64,000 nucleotides of DNA. Origin: Rudaea sp. (GTDB lineage Bacteria > Pseudomonadota > Gammaproteobacteria > Xanthomonadales > Rhodanobacteraceae). Location: the NCBI GenBank assembly GCA_031291055.1, contig JARLJU010000215.1, forward strand, positions 1-64,000, in the 5' to 3' direction. A program made the position numbers and the translations under genes. Shown piece after piece: positions 16,379-26,640 of this stretch (position 1 is its first letter; every line of letters begins with the position of its first letter). Below the pieces are notes generated by a model, which saw only the letters and a list, made by a program, of their open reading frames with translations, was not told the DNA's origin and searched no databases.

Positions 16379-17092
16379 ATGCAGATCCGCGCCATCAGCC
16401 TGGACCTGGACGACACGATCTGGCCGATCGAACCGGTAATGCTGCGCGCCGAGCAACGCATGGATGCGTGGCTGAAGACACATTGTCCACGCGCTGCAGC
16501 GCATTATCCGATCGCCGCGATGCGCGCGTTGCGCAATCGCGTCGCCGATGAAAACCCCCATCTGGCGCACGATTTCACCGCCCAGCGCCGCCTTTCCCTG
16601 AGCGCGGCGCTGACACCTCACGGCTACGGCGACGAGCATGTCGAAGCCGCGTTTGCCGAGTTCTACGCCGCGCGCAATCAGGTCGAATGCTACGTCGATG
16701 CGCTGCCCGCGCTGGAACGTCTGGCGGCGCGGTTTCCGCTGGTCAGCCTGAGCAACGGCAACGCCGACCTGGACCGGATCGGACTGTCGCGCTTTTTCCG
16801 GTTTTCCATTTGCGCACGAGATTTCGGCGCCGCCAAGCCGGCGCCGCAGATTTTCCATGCCGCCTGTGAACGTCTGGGCCTGCCGCCCGCTGCCGTGCTG
16901 CATGTGGGAGACGATCCGGAACTGGATGTGGCCGGCGCACGCGCAGCCGGCCTGCGCAGCGCCTGGGTCAATCGCACGCAGGCGGCATGGTCGCATGCGC
17001 ATGTTCCCGACCTGACCGTGCGCGATTTGCACGATCTGGCCAATGTTCTGCGGACCCCGCCGCTCGCGAGCCAGTCAAACACGGCGTTGTGA
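16379..17092 (+). CDS. HAD-superfamily phosphatase (subfamily IA, YigB-like)
   Basis: The 237-aa enzyme has the HAD motifs in order: DLDDT (nucleophile Asp9, acid Asp11), SLSNGN (motif II, about residue 122), the Lys of AAKPAPQIF, and GDDPELDVAGA (motif IV). A helical cap lies between motifs I and II. It is probably a cytoplasmic phosphatase for small phosphorylated metabolites such as FMN, as for YigB. It is likely cotranscribed with the upstream binding-protein gene. Confidence 0.85.
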   Translation: MQIRAISLDLDDTIWPIEPVMLRAEQRMDAWLKTHCPRAAAHYPIAAMRALRNRVADENPHLAHDFTAQRRLSLSAALTPHGYGDEHVEAAFAEFYAARNQVECYVDALPALERLAARFPLVSLSNGNADLDRIGLSRFFRFSICARDFGAAKPAPQIFHAACERLGLPPAAVLHVGDDPELDVAGARAAGLRSAWVNRTQAAWSHAHVPDLTVRDLHDLANVLRTPPLASQSNTAL

Positions 17093-17184
17093 GCGCGTTG
17101 GCATGGTGTCTGCTTTGGTACATGTATTGCCGTAGGTTGTCGACATAACACATTGAGCCTCAAGGCAGAGGTCAAGGAGCAGTT

Positions 17185-18582
17185 ATGCACGGATTGATCG
17201 AATCCTCACGCTCGTCTGGTGCCATCGGCCTGATTGCCGTGGACCGCGGCAATCTTGCGCGCGTTGCCCGCAAACTTGGCCAAGACGCCGAGCGCTGGAT
17301 CGCGGCCAGCGGATTCCGCGGCGATCCGGGCAGCTTCTGCCTGGTGCCTGACGCGCAAGGTCATGCGCAGTGCGTCTTCGTCGGGATTTCACGCAGGGAC
17401 GACATTTTTGCCCTGGCGGCATTGCCGCAAAGACTGCCTGCCGGAAAATATCGCATCGACGCATCAGGTATTGCACTGGATGCCCAGTGCGCGGCACTGG
17501 GCTGGGGCCTGGCGGCGTATCAATTTGCGCGTTACCGCAGGGCGGTGCGGGAGCCGGCACGGCTGGTTGTCGATCGCGCCACGGCGCGCGCCGTATTGCC
17601 GCGGCTCGAGGCAATCTATCGCGTCCGCAACTTGGTCAACACGCCGACGCAGGACATGGGACCGGCCGAGCTTGCGGCCGAAGTCCGGCAACTGGCCAAG
17701 GCGCACGGCGCCAAGTATCGCGATTGGGTCGGGCCGCAGCTGCTCAAGGCCAACTTCCCGACGATCCATGCGGTCGGCCGCGCCAGCCATCGCGAACCGC
17801 GCCTGATCGAACTGCGTTGGGGCAAGGCACGCGACCCGCATCTGGTTCTGGTCGGCAAGGGTGTGTGCTTTGATACCGGCGGTCTGGACCTGAAGACCAG
17901 CGACGGCATGCGCTGGATGAAAAAGGACATGGGTGGGGCAGCGCACGCGATCGCGCTGGCTGGCCTCATTATGCAGGCAAAATTGCCGGTGCGCCTGAGC
18001 CTGCTGGTGCCTGCGGTCGAGAACGCGATAGGCGGCAATGCCTATCGTCCTGGCGAAGTGATCCGCACGCGCGCAGGCATTACGGTCGAAGTCGACAACA
18101 CCGATGCCGAGGGGCGCTTGGTGCTGTGCGACGCGCTGGCCTATGCCAGCGAACAAAAACCGGATCTGATCATCGATTTCGCGACGCTGACCGGTGCGGC
18201 CCGCGTCGCGCTCGGCCCCGAACTGCCGGCCTTGTTTGCCAATCGCGATGACCTGGCAGCGGCCGTGCTGCGCAGTGGGCAATCCGAACAGGATGCCCTG
18301 TGGCGCATGCCGCTGTGGCAACCATACGCGGCAATGCTGGACTCGCGCATTGCCGACATCGGCAATGCCGGCAGCTCGCGCCAGGCCGGAGCGATTACCG
18401 CGGCGCTGTATCTGCAGCGTTTCGTGCCCGAAACCCAAGCCTGGATGCACGTGGACCAGTACGCCTGGAACGACGCTGATCGGCCGGGTCGACCGCATGG
18501 CGGCGAAGCGCAGGGCTTGCGCGCGTTTTTTGCATGGCTGAACCGGCGTTATGCGCCACGTCCGGATGACGCTGGTGCCTGA
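17185..18582 (+). CDS. M17 family leucyl aminopeptidase
   Basis: The 465-aa protein has the C-terminal metallopeptidase domain of family M17 with the signature NTDAEGRL (305-312). The metal and base residues sit in VGKGVCFDTGGLDLK (Lys225, Asp230) and MKKDMGGAA (Asp248). The N-terminal domain is short. It releases N-terminal residues from peptides in the cytoplasm. The alternative symbols pepA and pepB cannot be separated here. It stands alone, with an inverted repeat just after the stop. Confidence 0.9.
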   Translation: MHGLIESSRSSGAIGLIAVDRGNLARVARKLGQDAERWIAASGFRGDPGSFCLVPDAQGHAQCVFVGISRRDDIFALAALPQRLPAGKYRIDASGIALDAQCAALGWGLAAYQFARYRRAVREPARLVVDRATARAVLPRLEAIYRVRNLVNTPTQDMGPAELAAEVRQLAKAHGAKYRDWVGPQLLKANFPTIHAVGRASHREPRLIELRWGKARDPHLVLVGKGVCFDTGGLDLKTSDGMRWMKKDMGGAAHAIALAGLIMQAKLPVRLSLLVPAVENAIGGNAYRPGEVIRTRAGITVEVDNTDAEGRLVLCDALAYASEQKPDLIIDFATLTGAARVALGPELPALFANRDDLAAAVLRSGQSEQDALWRMPLWQPYAAMLDSRIADIGNAGSSRQAGAITAALYLQRFVPETQAWMHVDQYAWNDADRPGRPHGGEAQGLRAFFAWLNRRYAPRPDDAGA

Positions 18583-18599
18583 CGTCCGGCCGCTGGGGG

Positions 18600-18629
18600 C
18601 CGGTGCGATCGAAAGCCCCGTCGCACCGG
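18600..18629 (+). terminator. Hairpin after the M17 aminopeptidase gene
   Basis: CCGGTGCGA and TCGCACCGG form a perfect 9-bp stem with a 12-base loop, 17 bases after the aminopeptidase stop. No U-tract follows, so termination efficiency is uncertain. Confidence 0.45.
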
Positions 18630-18649
18630 TCTACAGCGGCAGCAAGGCG

Positions 18650-18683
18650 AAAAAAATGCGGCACGGCCTCAAGGCTGTGCCGC
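18650..18683 (-). terminator. Intrinsic terminator of prc
   Basis: GCGGCAC-GGCC and GGCT-GTGCCGC form a strong stem at 18658-18683. On the minus strand it is followed after one base by a run of seven T, and it sits just past the prc stop. Confidence 0.8.
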
Positions 18684-18702
18684 AGTATCCGCACGTGAGT
18701 TT

Positions 18703-21012
18703 TTAGTCCACGGAGTTCTTCAGCGCCGAATGCGGCAGCACCTGCGCGGCCAGCTTCGTGTCGCTGTGGATCAGATCGATCTCGTCGCCGAGGATGCGTG
18801 AACCTTCGGTCAGGACCACGTCCTTCTCGTTTTTGCGCGCCTGTTCCTGGGCCAGGTCGGCCTTCAGGCTGCGTTCGTCGGCTTGCAGGCCATCGTCCTG
18901 GTGTGCATCGTCGCCGGATGCGGAGGCGATACCGCCCTGCTTCACGCTTCTTACCGCGCTCCCGGCGGCATCGGAACCGGTCTCGGCGCGCTTGATATTG
19001 CCGGAGGCTGCCGACTTGGTGCCCGGCTCCGCGACCGGGGCATTCTCCTTGGTTTCGGGCGATGGATTGCCCGCAGACGAGGCCCCCGCAGCAGCGACTT
19101 CCGGATGCCGCTCGAGCCGTTTCCTTTCCTGCTCGTCGCGTTCCTGACGGCGAACCTGCTCGTTGAGCGAGATCGTCGTTTCCTTGCGCAGTTTGCGTGC
19201 GTCGGCGATGTCCGCCTCATAGGCCTGCCAGTCCTTCTCGGAAGCCGTGCGGGCCTCGTGGCGGGCTTCGAGCATCGGCACGATGGTCTTCAGATCCGAT
19301 GTGGGCAGATAACTGGCGGCGGTGATTGACGTCCACGGCAAGGAATTGTCGAAGGCCTGCTCGCCATTCTGGGCGAAATCGGACGTGATCGGAAAGGCGA
19401 TATCCGGCGTCACGCCGCGCAGTTGCGTCGAGCCGCCATTGACGCGGAAGAACTGCTGGATGGTCATCTTCAGCTCGCCGAACGTCGGCTTCTCGTTCTG
19501 CGCCATCTGATCCAGATCGACCAGATTCTGCACGGTGCCCTTGCCGTAGGTCGGCTCGCCGACGATCAGGCCGCGGCCATAGTCCTGGATTGCCGCGGCG
19601 AAAATCTCCGAGGCCGATGCGGAATTGCGATTGACCAGGACTTCCAGCGGACCATCCCATGCCATCGAGGTCTGCGTGTTGCGCCCTTCCTCGATGCGGC
19701 CATTGGCATTGCGCACCTGCACGACCGGGCCCTTGCCGATGAACAGGCCGGTCAGGTCGATGGCCTCCGACAGCGAGCCGCCGCCGTTGTTGCGCAGGTC
19801 GACCAGCACGCCGTCCACATTTTGCTTTTTCAATTCTCCCAGCAGTTTTTCGACGTCATGCGTGGCACTCTTGTAGTCCTTGTCGCCGCGGCGGCGCGCT
19901 TCGAAATCCTCGTAAAAGGTGGGCAGCGAGATCACGCCGATGCGATGGGTGACGTCGCCATTCTTGACCTCGATCACCGAGCTTTTGGCTGCCTGTTCCT
20001 CGATGCTGACCTTCTTGCGCACGAGCGCGATCAACTGGTGCTTGCCGTCGGGACCGGCATCGACAGGCAGCACTTCCAGACGCACGGTCGTGTTCTTCGC
20101 GCCACGGATCTGATCGACGACGTCATCCAGACGCCAGCCGATGACATCAGTCAGCGAGCCGGATTCGCCCTGGCCGACGCCGACGATGCGGTCGCCGACC
20201 TTGAATTTGCCGGACAGCGAGGCCGGGCCGCCGGGCACGATCTCGCGGATCGCGGTGTAGTCGTCATCGCGTTGCAGGACGGCGCCAATGCCTTCGAGCG
20301 AAAGTTTCATCGCGATGTCGAAGTTCTCGCTGGCGCGCGGGCCGAGATAGTTGGTGTGCGGCTCGATCGCCATGGCATACGCGTTCATGAACGTCTGGAA
20401 CACGTCCTCGCTGTTGAGCTGACGCATGCGGTCCAGATAATTGGCGTAGCGCTTGTCCAAAGTCTGGCGGATGTCAGCGTCCTTCTTGCCTGCGAGCGAC
20501 AGGCGCAGCCAGTCGTTCTTCACGCGCTTGCGCCAGATGTCGTTGACCTCGGCTTCGCTCTGCGCCCACGGCGCCTTCTCGCGCTCGTAGCGGTAGCTTT
20601 CATCCTTGCTGAAATCGAAGCCCTGTTTGAGCTGCTGGCGTGCATAGGCCGTGCGTTCGCCGACGCGCTGCTCGTACAGGTTGAAGATCGCGTACGGCAC
20701 CGACAGGTCCTGGGCATAGATGGCATCGCCGAGCTTGTCGCGCTGCGGTTTGAAGCGGTCGATGTCGGCCTGGGTGAAGAACAGCCGGTCGATATCGAGC
20801 GCATCAAAATAGCGATCGAAGATCTGCGCGGACATCGCCGCATCCAGCGGCTCGGCCTTGTAATGAAAACGCGTGAGGAAGCGCGTCGCCAGCAGCGCAG
20901 CCTGGGTCTGATCGGCGGTGGGCTTGAGCAGCACGTTGGCAGCGTCCGGCGCCGGCTTTGCCCAGGCGGTGCCGGCAAGCGCCAGCGCGATCAAGGCCAC
21001 ATATCTGAACAT
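18703..21012 (-). CDS. prc: Carboxy-terminal processing protease Prc (tail-specific protease, S41A)
   Basis: The 769-aa periplasmic protease starts at the ATG at 21012, preceded by TTGGAGAG, and has a signal peptide ending AWA. The order is an N-terminal helical region, a PDZ domain (about 235-330, GIGAVLQRDDDYTAIREIVPGGPA), an S41 domain with GVLVDLRNNGGGSLSEA, the Ser of NSASASEIF and the Lys of YGKGTVQ, then a Prc-type C-terminal domain. Prc trims PBP3 and degrades tagged and hydrolase substrates. The C-terminal 100 residues are a charged, low-complexity extension (AGASSAGNPSPETKENAP). Confidence 0.92.
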   Translation of the reverse strand: MFRYVALIALALAGTAWAKPAPDAANVLLKPTADQTQAALLATRFLTRFHYKAEPLDAAMSAQIFDRYFDALDIDRLFFTQADIDRFKPQRDKLGDAIYAQDLSVPYAIFNLYEQRVGERTAYARQQLKQGFDFSKDESYRYEREKAPWAQSEAEVNDIWRKRVKNDWLRLSLAGKKDADIRQTLDKRYANYLDRMRQLNSEDVFQTFMNAYAMAIEPHTNYLGPRASENFDIAMKLSLEGIGAVLQRDDDYTAIREIVPGGPASLSGKFKVGDRIVGVGQGESGSLTDVIGWRLDDVVDQIRGAKNTTVRLEVLPVDAGPDGKHQLIALVRKKVSIEEQAAKSSVIEVKNGDVTHRIGVISLPTFYEDFEARRRGDKDYKSATHDVEKLLGELKKQNVDGVLVDLRNNGGGSLSEAIDLTGLFIGKGPVVQVRNANGRIEEGRNTQTSMAWDGPLEVLVNRNSASASEIFAAAIQDYGRGLIVGEPTYGKGTVQNLVDLDQMAQNEKPTFGELKMTIQQFFRVNGGSTQLRGVTPDIAFPITSDFAQNGEQAFDNSLPWTSITAASYLPTSDLKTIVPMLEARHEARTASEKDWQAYEADIADARKLRKETTISLNEQVRRQERDEQERKRLERHPEVAAAGASSAGNPSPETKENAPVAEPGTKSAASGNIKRAETGSDAAGSAVRSVKQGGIASASGDDAHQDDGLQADERSLKADLAQEQARKNEKDVVLTEGSRILGDEIDLIHSDTKLAAQVLPHSALKNSVD

Positions 21013-21065
21013 TGAAACTCTCCAAGTATATTTTTGTACTTTTGCCATGTCCCTGATTGCGGAAA

Positions 21066-22088
21066 TCACGAAGCTGCCATCCCGGCAGCACTTTCAACAT
21101 AACCGGCGGCGTGGGCCATCTGATCCGCATGGTACGACGAACGCACCAGCGGTCCGGAGGCAACATGCTCGAATCCGAGCCGTGTGCCGTAGTCCGCAAG
21201 TGTGTCAAATTCTTCCGGCGTCCAGTAACGCAGCACCGGGTGGTGATGCGGCGTGGGCTGCAGATATTGACCTATCGTGACCATATCGACCGCGTGGGAA
21301 CGCAAATCGTTCAATGCACCATGCACCTGTTCCAGCGTTTCGCCCAGCCCGAGCATGATCCCGGACTTGGTTGGAATGTCCGCATGCTGCGCCTTGAACT
21401 GCTGCAACAATTTCAACGACCAGTCGTAGTCGGCACCCGGGCGCACGTTCGGGTAGAGCTCCCGCACGGTCTCGAGGTTATGGTTGAACACGTCCGGCGG
21501 CGCCGTGGCGAGCACTTCCAGCGCGCGCTCCATGCGCCCCCTGCCGCGAAAATCCGGTGTCAGAATCTCGAGCTTGATGCCTGGACTGGCGGCGCGCACC
21601 TGGCGGATGCAATCGGCGAAATGGCTGGCGCCGCCGTCGCGCAGATCATCACGGTCGACCGAAGTGATGACGACGTAGCGCAGGCCCATGTCACGGATGG
21701 TTTCAGCCAGATGACGCGGTTCCTCGGCATCCGGCGGCTTCGGCCGGCCATGGGCAACGTCGCAGAACGAGCAGCGCCGCGTGCACACTTCGCCCAGGAT
21801 CATGAACGTGGCCGTGCCTTTGCCGAAACATTCGTGGATGTTCGGGCACGAGGCTTCCTCGCACACGGTGACCAGCCGGTTCGCGCGCAATTTGGATTTC
21901 AGCCGCGCCACGGCATTGCCGGGGGGGATACGCACGCGGATCCAGCTCGGCTTGCGCAGGATCGGCACGGCCGCGTCGAAACCGGCGCGGTTGCGCGCGA
22001 TCTTGTCCTCGCCGAGCTGTTTTGTTCCCGGCAACGGCGTCTCGGCAACGATGGAAATGGGGATGGTCTTGTTCACCGGAAGATTCAT
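21066..22088 (-). CDS. lipA: Lipoyl synthase
   Basis: The 340-aa radical-SAM enzyme inserts two sulfur atoms into protein-bound octanoyl groups. Both iron-sulfur cluster motifs are intact: Cys76, Cys81 and Cys87 for the auxiliary cluster, and the radical-SAM Cys102-x3-Cys106-x2-Cys109. The C-terminal RSSYHAD motif with its cluster-ligating Ser is present. It lies downstream of lipB, the usual pairing for lipoate assembly. Confidence 0.97.
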   Translation of the reverse strand: MNLPVNKTIPISIVAETPLPGTKQLGEDKIARNRAGFDAAVPILRKPSWIRVRIPPGNAVARLKSKLRANRLVTVCEEASCPNIHECFGKGTATFMILGEVCTRRCSFCDVAHGRPKPPDAEEPRHLAETIRDMGLRYVVITSVDRDDLRDGGASHFADCIRQVRAASPGIKLEILTPDFRGRGRMERALEVLATAPPDVFNHNLETVRELYPNVRPGADYDWSLKLLQQFKAQHADIPTKSGIMLGLGETLEQVHGALNDLRSHAVDMVTIGQYLQPTPHHHPVLRYWTPEEFDTLADYGTRLGFEHVASGPLVRSSYHADQMAHAAGYVESAAGMAAS

Positions 22089-22144
22089 GCCTGCACGCTA
22101 GTACCGTTCGTGATGGCGGCGCCAGCGCCAGAAGTCAGATGGGC

Positions 22145-22780
22145 TTAGGCGGGCACGCCGTTCAGACCCAGCTGCCGCGCAAGTTCAGCCACGAGCACGG
22201 TTTCAACATCGGCCAGCCGCGACGGGCCACCCAAGTCTAGCATTTGCGTAACCTGCAGGCCCTGAAATCCGCAGGGATTGATGCGCCGGAACGGTTCAAG
22301 ATCCATGTCGATATTGAATGCCAGGCCATGAAAGGTGCAGCCGCGGCGCACGCGCAGACCCAGCGCGGCGACCTTGGCACCGGCTACGTACACGCCCGGC
22401 GCGCCGTCCTTGCGCGCCGCACCGATATTCCAGTGCGCCAGGGTGTCGATGATGGCCTGCTCGATGCGGGTGACGAACTCGCGCACGCCGATGCCGGCGC
22501 GGCGCAGGTCGATCAGGGGATAGGCCACGATCTGGCCCGGTCCGTGATAGGTCACCTGGCCGCCGCGATCCACCGGCACCACCGGAATATCGCCAGGCAG
22601 CAGCACGTGTTCCCACTTGCCGGCCTGGCCGAGCGTGAACACCGGTTCGTGCTCGACGACCCAGAGCTCGTCCGGCGACTGTGCATCGCGCGCGTCGGTA
22701 AACGCCTGCATTGCCCGCCAGACGGGTTCGTAGGGCTGCAAACCCGGAAGTCTGCGGACGAGTAGCGACGACATCATCAT
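22145..22780 (-). CDS. lipB: Octanoyl-[acyl-carrier-protein]:protein octanoyltransferase
   Basis: LipB moves octanoate from ACP to lipoyl domains. The signature [18 protein letters not shown], the catalytic Lys in the GAKVAALG segment and the catalytic Cys of [12 protein letters not shown] are all present. The true start is one of three consecutive ATG codons (22780, 22777, 22774), giving about 209-211 aa. A TTG farther upstream is less likely. A GGGGAAGG sequence lies about 17 bases upstream. Confidence 0.95.
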   Translation of the reverse strand: MMMSSLLVRRLPGLQPYEPVWRAMQAFTDARDAQSPDELWVVEHEPVFTLGQAGKWEHVLLPGDIPVVPVDRGGQVTYHGPGQIVAYPLIDLRRAGIGVREFVTRIEQAIIDTLAHWNIGAARKDGAPGVYVAGAKVAALGLRVRRGCTFHGLAFNIDMDLEPFRRINPCGFQGLQVTQMLDLGGPSRLADVETVLVAELARQLGLNGVPA

Positions 22781-22844
22781 CGAATATGCGGAACAAGCCT
22801 TCCCCTTCAAGGGGAGAGTGGAGTGGGAATCGTGTTTGATGGCT

Positions 22845-23135
22845 TCACAACGTCCACTTCACGGCCGGATCGGCGCGCAACGCCGCATGGACTGCTTCAT
22901 ATTTTTCCCGCGACGGGCAGGTGAAGGTCACGCTGACGGAAACATAGTTGCCCTCATTCGACGGCCGCGTGCGCAGGCTGCCATTGAGCACGGCCATGCC
23001 CAGGCCGACGATCAGTTCCGGCACGCGTTCTTCCAGCCCTGCGTGAGCCTTGCCCAGCGCCGTGACCTCGAAGGCGCCGGGAAACTGGAAGCCTTGCTCC
23101 GGATTTTGCGGTTGCAGGTCGTCGAGGGATTTCAT
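22845..23135 (-). CDS. ybeD: DUF493 family protein YbeD
   Basis: The 96-aa ACT-like small protein matches YbeD by its length, by the segment [20 protein letters not shown], and by its place between dacC and lipB, which is conserved in many gammaproteobacteria. It is cytoplasmic. A role in regulating lipoylation has been suggested from this linkage but is not established. Confidence 0.9.
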   Translation of the reverse strand: MKSLDDLQPQNPEQGFQFPGAFEVTALGKAHAGLEERVPELIVGLGMAVLNGSLRTRPSNEGNYVSVSVTFTCPSREKYEAVHAALRADPAVKWTL

Positions 23136-23187
23136 TCGGTCGTGAACTTTCTATGGAAAATACCAGAACCCGGCATCCGGCTGAGAC

Positions 23188-24555
23188 TCACTTCGTGTTC
23201 GGCACTGCCGAAACATCGCTCTTGGAGTCGCCTTTGAACCACAGCATGATGCCGTCGGACATGCGCCCCCAGAAACCGGCTTCCGGCGCATCGGCGAGCG
23301 CGACCAGCGGGCGTTCGGCCAGCGGCTTGCCGTCCAGTGCAACACTCAGCTTGCCGATCTGCTGGCCCTTGGTGAATGGCGCGATCAGGCGGCTGGGCAT
23401 CTGCATATTGGCCTTCAGATCATTATAGCGACCGCGTGGCACCGTGATCAGCAAGTCGTCGGCGAGGCCGAGCTGGATCGTATTTTGCGTGCCTTTCCAC
23501 AGTTCCGGCTGCGCCAGCGATCTATTCGCGTCGTATACCTTGTGTGTTTCATAGAAACGGAAGCCGTAGTTCAGCAGCGACTGGTTGTCGTCGGCACGCT
23601 GCTTCTCGCTGCTGCTGCCCATGACCACGGCGATGAGGCGCTGATCGCCGCGCTTGGCCGAGGTGGCCAGGCAATACCCGGCTTCCTTGGTGTGACCAGT
23701 CTTGATGCCGTCGACGGACGCGTCGCGCCACAGCAGCGAATTGCGATTGTGCTGGGTGATGCCGTTCCACTCGAATTCCTTCACCGAGTAGATCTTGTAG
23801 TCGTCCGGATAATCGTGGACGACGGCGCGCCCGAGCACGGCGATATCGCGGGCCGTGGTGTAGTGGCCATCGGCGGCCAGTCCGGTCGCGTCGACATAGT
23901 GCGTGCCGGTCATGCCCAGTTTGGCCGCGTACTGGTTCATCAGTTCGGCAAATGTCTGCTCCGAGCCTGCGATGTGTTCGGCCAGCGCAATCGCGGCATC
24001 GTTGCCGGACTGGATGATCATGCCGTAGAGCAGATCCTTGAGCATCACCTTGGAATTCAGGGCAAGGAAGCTGGTCGAGCCATCGGTGCCTGCACCTCCG
24101 GTTCGCCATGCGTTCTCGCTGATGAACACCTGATCGTCGAGTTTGACCTTGCCGGCAGCCAGTTCCGCGGAAACCACATACGCCGTCATGACCTTGGTGA
24201 TCGAGGCCGGGGCCACGCGTTCGTCGGCATTGCTGTCGGCCAGCACCTGGCCGGTGGCGTAATCCATCAGCACCCAGCTCTTGGCGTTCAGCGATGGCGG
24301 TGGCGGCGTCGGCACGTTGAGTGCGCCGGGGCGCGGCGTGGCATTCGGCGTCGGCAGGTTCGACGGCGCGGCAGTCGCATCGCTGGTCGGGGATGCCGGC
24401 GATTGCGTTGCCTGCGTCTGCGCCGCAGTCTGATCCTGCTGTGCGGCCGCGGTTTTTTTTGCCTTCGCGTGCGTCGCAGCGAACGCGACCGAGGGCATCG
24501 CCGCGGCGCAAAAAGTAAATAATGCTGCAAAAGATAAATTATACAAAAACTTCAT
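23188..24555 (-). CDS. dacC: D-alanyl-D-alanine carboxypeptidase (PBP5/6 family)
   Basis: The 455-aa protein has a signal peptide encoded by unusually AT-rich codons, then a Pro/Ala/Thr-rich linker (about 30-90). An S11 peptidase domain follows with Ser118-x-x-Lys121 (SITK), Ser183-Gly-Asn and Lys285-Thr-Gly. A PBP5-type C-terminal domain ends in an amphipathic stretch (GFWGRMSDGIMLWFKG) that should anchor it to the membrane. It removes the terminal D-Ala of peptidoglycan pentapeptides. The long linker is an embellishment over E. coli PBP5. The name could equally be dacA. Confidence 0.93.
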   Translation of the reverse strand: MKFLYNLSFAALFTFCAAAMPSVAFAATHAKAKKTAAAQQDQTAAQTQATQSPASPTSDATAAPSNLPTPNATPRPGALNVPTPPPPSLNAKSWVLMDYATGQVLADSNADERVAPASITKVMTAYVVSAELAAGKVKLDDQVFISENAWRTGGAGTDGSTSFLALNSKVMLKDLLYGMIIQSGNDAAIALAEHIAGSEQTFAELMNQYAAKLGMTGTHYVDATGLAADGHYTTARDIAVLGRAVVHDYPDDYKIYSVKEFEWNGITQHNRNSLLWRDASVDGIKTGHTKEAGYCLATSAKRGDQRLIAVVMGSSSEKQRADDNQSLLNYGFRFYETHKVYDANRSLAQPELWKGTQNTIQLGLADDLLITVPRGRYNDLKANMQMPSRLIAPFTKGQQIGKLSVALDGKPLAERPLVALADAPEAGFWGRMSDGIMLWFKGDSKSDVSAVPNTK

Positions 24556-24659
24556 TGTGGATTCCGTGATGATTTCGATTTGCTGCAGGTTGCCAGGCAG
24601 CGCGGTAAGTGGTTCTGGAATTTCGCACGGGATCAGAATGGCTTTCCCCCGCCTCTCGC

Positions 24660-25565
24660 CTAATTATCCACCGCCACACGCGGCTCACCTAGTCCCAATT
24701 CACGCAGCCGCGGTGTCAGGCGATCGGCCTCGTCCGCGTCCTTCAGCGGTCCGAGCCGCACCCGTTGCACGGTTCTGGAACCTACTTCCGCCTCGACCAC
24801 GTGCACCTCGCCGAGCTTTGCCGCACGCACCTTTGCCGCCGCGCGTTCGGCATTGGCGCGTTCGGCGAACGCCCCCACCTGCAGGTATAGCGAAGGTTTC
24901 TGCGTTTTTTGTGGCACCGGTGTGGCGCCTGCCCGCGTTGAGACCGCCGCGCTGCGCGTCGGTTCCACGCCGCGTTCAGGATGCGCCGGATCGATCCCGC
25001 GCACCTCGACCATGGCCGTACCCTTGGGCCACACGCCGAGCTTGACGGCGGCGACATATGACAGGTCGATGATGCGATTCTGCACGAACGGTCCGCGGTC
25101 GTTGACGCGCACGATCACGTTGCGGCCGTTTTCCAGGTTGGTCACGCGCACGTACGACGGCAGCGGCAGGGTCTTGTGCGCGGCGGTATAGGCGTACATG
25201 TCGTAGCGCTCGAAATCCGAGGTCATGTAGCCGTGGAACTTGTTGCCGTACCACGAGGCGAGACCGCGCTCCACGTAGCCGTTCGCCGATGGCAGCACGC
25301 GGTAGCTTTCGCCGAGCACCGAGTACGGTGACTTGTTGCCGTATTGGGAAGGCGGTTCGATCCTGGGCACCGGTTCGGGAATCCTGCTGATGTCCGGAAC
25401 GTCGGCCGGCGTGGAATCGCGGTCTTGCGCATAGCGGCCGCCAGCGGCACGCGCGCCGGCATCAGGCCCTGCCGGCGGACTCGGTCGTGTCGCCGGCCTG
25501 TGCACGCAGCCGATCAGGAATGCCAGCGTCAATACGAGGGCTACGCGTGCGCAGCCTGCCTTCAT
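24660..25565 (-). CDS. rlpA: Septal ring lytic transglycosylase/lipoprotein RlpA
   Basis: The 301-aa lipoprotein has a lipobox ending at Cys20 (LIGC). A double-psi beta-barrel domain (GLASWYGNKFHG at 101-112, then VRVNDRGPFVQNRIIDLS) and a C-terminal SPOR domain (about 224-301) follow. The SPOR domain targets denuded septal glycan. The start codon overlaps the mltB stop (ATGA), which fixes the start and shows translational coupling. RlpA cleaves glycan strands lacking stem peptides. Confidence 0.93.
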   Translation of the reverse strand: MKAGCARVALVLTLAFLIGCVHRPATRPSPPAGPDAGARAAGGRYAQDRDSTPADVPDISRIPEPVPRIEPPSQYGNKSPYSVLGESYRVLPSANGYVERGLASWYGNKFHGYMTSDFERYDMYAYTAAHKTLPLPSYVRVTNLENGRNVIVRVNDRGPFVQNRIIDLSYVAAVKLGVWPKGTAMVEVRGIDPAHPERGVEPTRSAAVSTRAGATPVPQKTQKPSLYLQVGAFAERANAERAAAKVRAAKLGEVHVVEAEVGSRTVQRVRLGPLKDADEADRLTPRLRELGLGEPRVAVDN

Positions 25566-26578
25566 GGCGTCGTGGATTCCGCCGCCACTTCCGCCGCGAT
25601 CGCGCGGCTCAGCTGATAGACCGCCAGGCTGTAGAGCGGACTCTTGTTGTAGCGCGATATGGCGTAGAAGTTTTCGAACGTGATCCAGGTTTCCGCTCCA
25701 TCCGGCCCATCCAGCGTGATCAACGTGGCCGGTGTCATCGGATCGGGTCTGGCGTCGATCGCGTAGCCCCAGTCCGCCAGTTGCTGCAGCGGATAGACCG
25801 GCTCGAGCCCCGCGGGCGTGACCGCGCGAGCCGTCGCGGCGACGCGTGCACGTTCCGCCACCAGGCCGCCCTTCTGCCAGCCGTGCGCAATGAAATAGTT
25901 GGCGACGCTGGCGCAGATGTCCGGCAGCGAATTCCACAAATCCACTTTTCCGTCGCCGTCACCGTCGCGCGCGAAACGAGCGATGCTCGATGGCATGAAC
26001 TGGCCCCAGCCCATTGCGCCGGCGTACGAGCCCATCAATTCGTCAGGTGCATAGGGAAACGACGGACTGCGCAGCAGGAACAATTGCGCCAGCTCGCTGC
26101 GGAAGAAATCCTGGCGCGGCGGATAGTAGAAGGCGAGCGTGGTCAGCGCATCGAGCACGCGATAGCGCCCGGTGATGCGGCCGTAGTTCGTCTCGACCCC
26201 GAGGATGGTCACGATCAGTTCCGCCGGCACACCGAAGTCGGTTTCCGTGCGCTTGAGCAGGGCCGCATTGGCGCGGTAGAACGCCGTTCCGTCCGCGATT
26301 CGACGCTCGGTCACGAAGATCGGACGGTATTCCTTCCATGGCTTGGCTTCGGCCGGGCGCGTGATCGCGTCGATGACGCTCTGCTGGTAGCGGGCCTTGG
26401 CCAGGGTATCGAGAATATCCTGTGCCGCCAGGCCGTGGTCGTGCGCCAGGGTTTGCGCGAACTGCTGTTCGGCAGCGGCGGCCGCGGTCTTGTCCGCAGC
26501 AGTCTGGGCCGAGGTGGAACCTGTGATGGCGAGCAGGATGCCCGCGCACAAAATACGAATCTTTACGAAACCGGACAT
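25562..26578 (-). CDS. mltB: Lytic murein transglycosylase B
   Basis: The 338-aa form starting at the ATG at 26578 has a signal peptide (ILCAGILLAITGSTSAQ). A longer form could start at 26644, overlapping the rodA stop. The family SLT domain contains the catalytic Glu129 in LGVETNYGRITGRY, plus YAGAMGWGQFMPSSIARFA and the DGDGDGKVDLWNSLPDICASVANY block. It cleaves peptidoglycan between MurNAc and GlcNAc, forming 1,6-anhydro ends. Confidence 0.93.
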   Translation of the reverse strand: MSGFVKIRILCAGILLAITGSTSAQTAADKTAAAAAEQQFAQTLAHDHGLAAQDILDTLAKARYQQSVIDAITRPAEAKPWKEYRPIFVTERRIADGTAFYRANAALLKRTETDFGVPAELIVTILGVETNYGRITGRYRVLDALTTLAFYYPPRQDFFRSELAQLFLLRSPSFPYAPDELMGSYAGAMGWGQFMPSSIARFARDGDGDGKVDLWNSLPDICASVANYFIAHGWQKGGLVAERARVAATARAVTPAGLEPVYPLQQLADWGYAIDARPDPMTPATLITLDGPDGAETWITFENFYAISRYNKSPLYSLAVYQLSRAIAAEVAAESTTP

Positions 26579-26640
26579 CGAAAAACCTGGTTCACCGGCA
26601 TGGCCGCGCGCGCGGACTAGGTTAGCATGGGCCATCGGTT

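Noticed and set aside
19423..21015. 530-codon plus-strand ORF opposite prc
   Set aside because: Antisense of the Prc coding frame with no independent signals.
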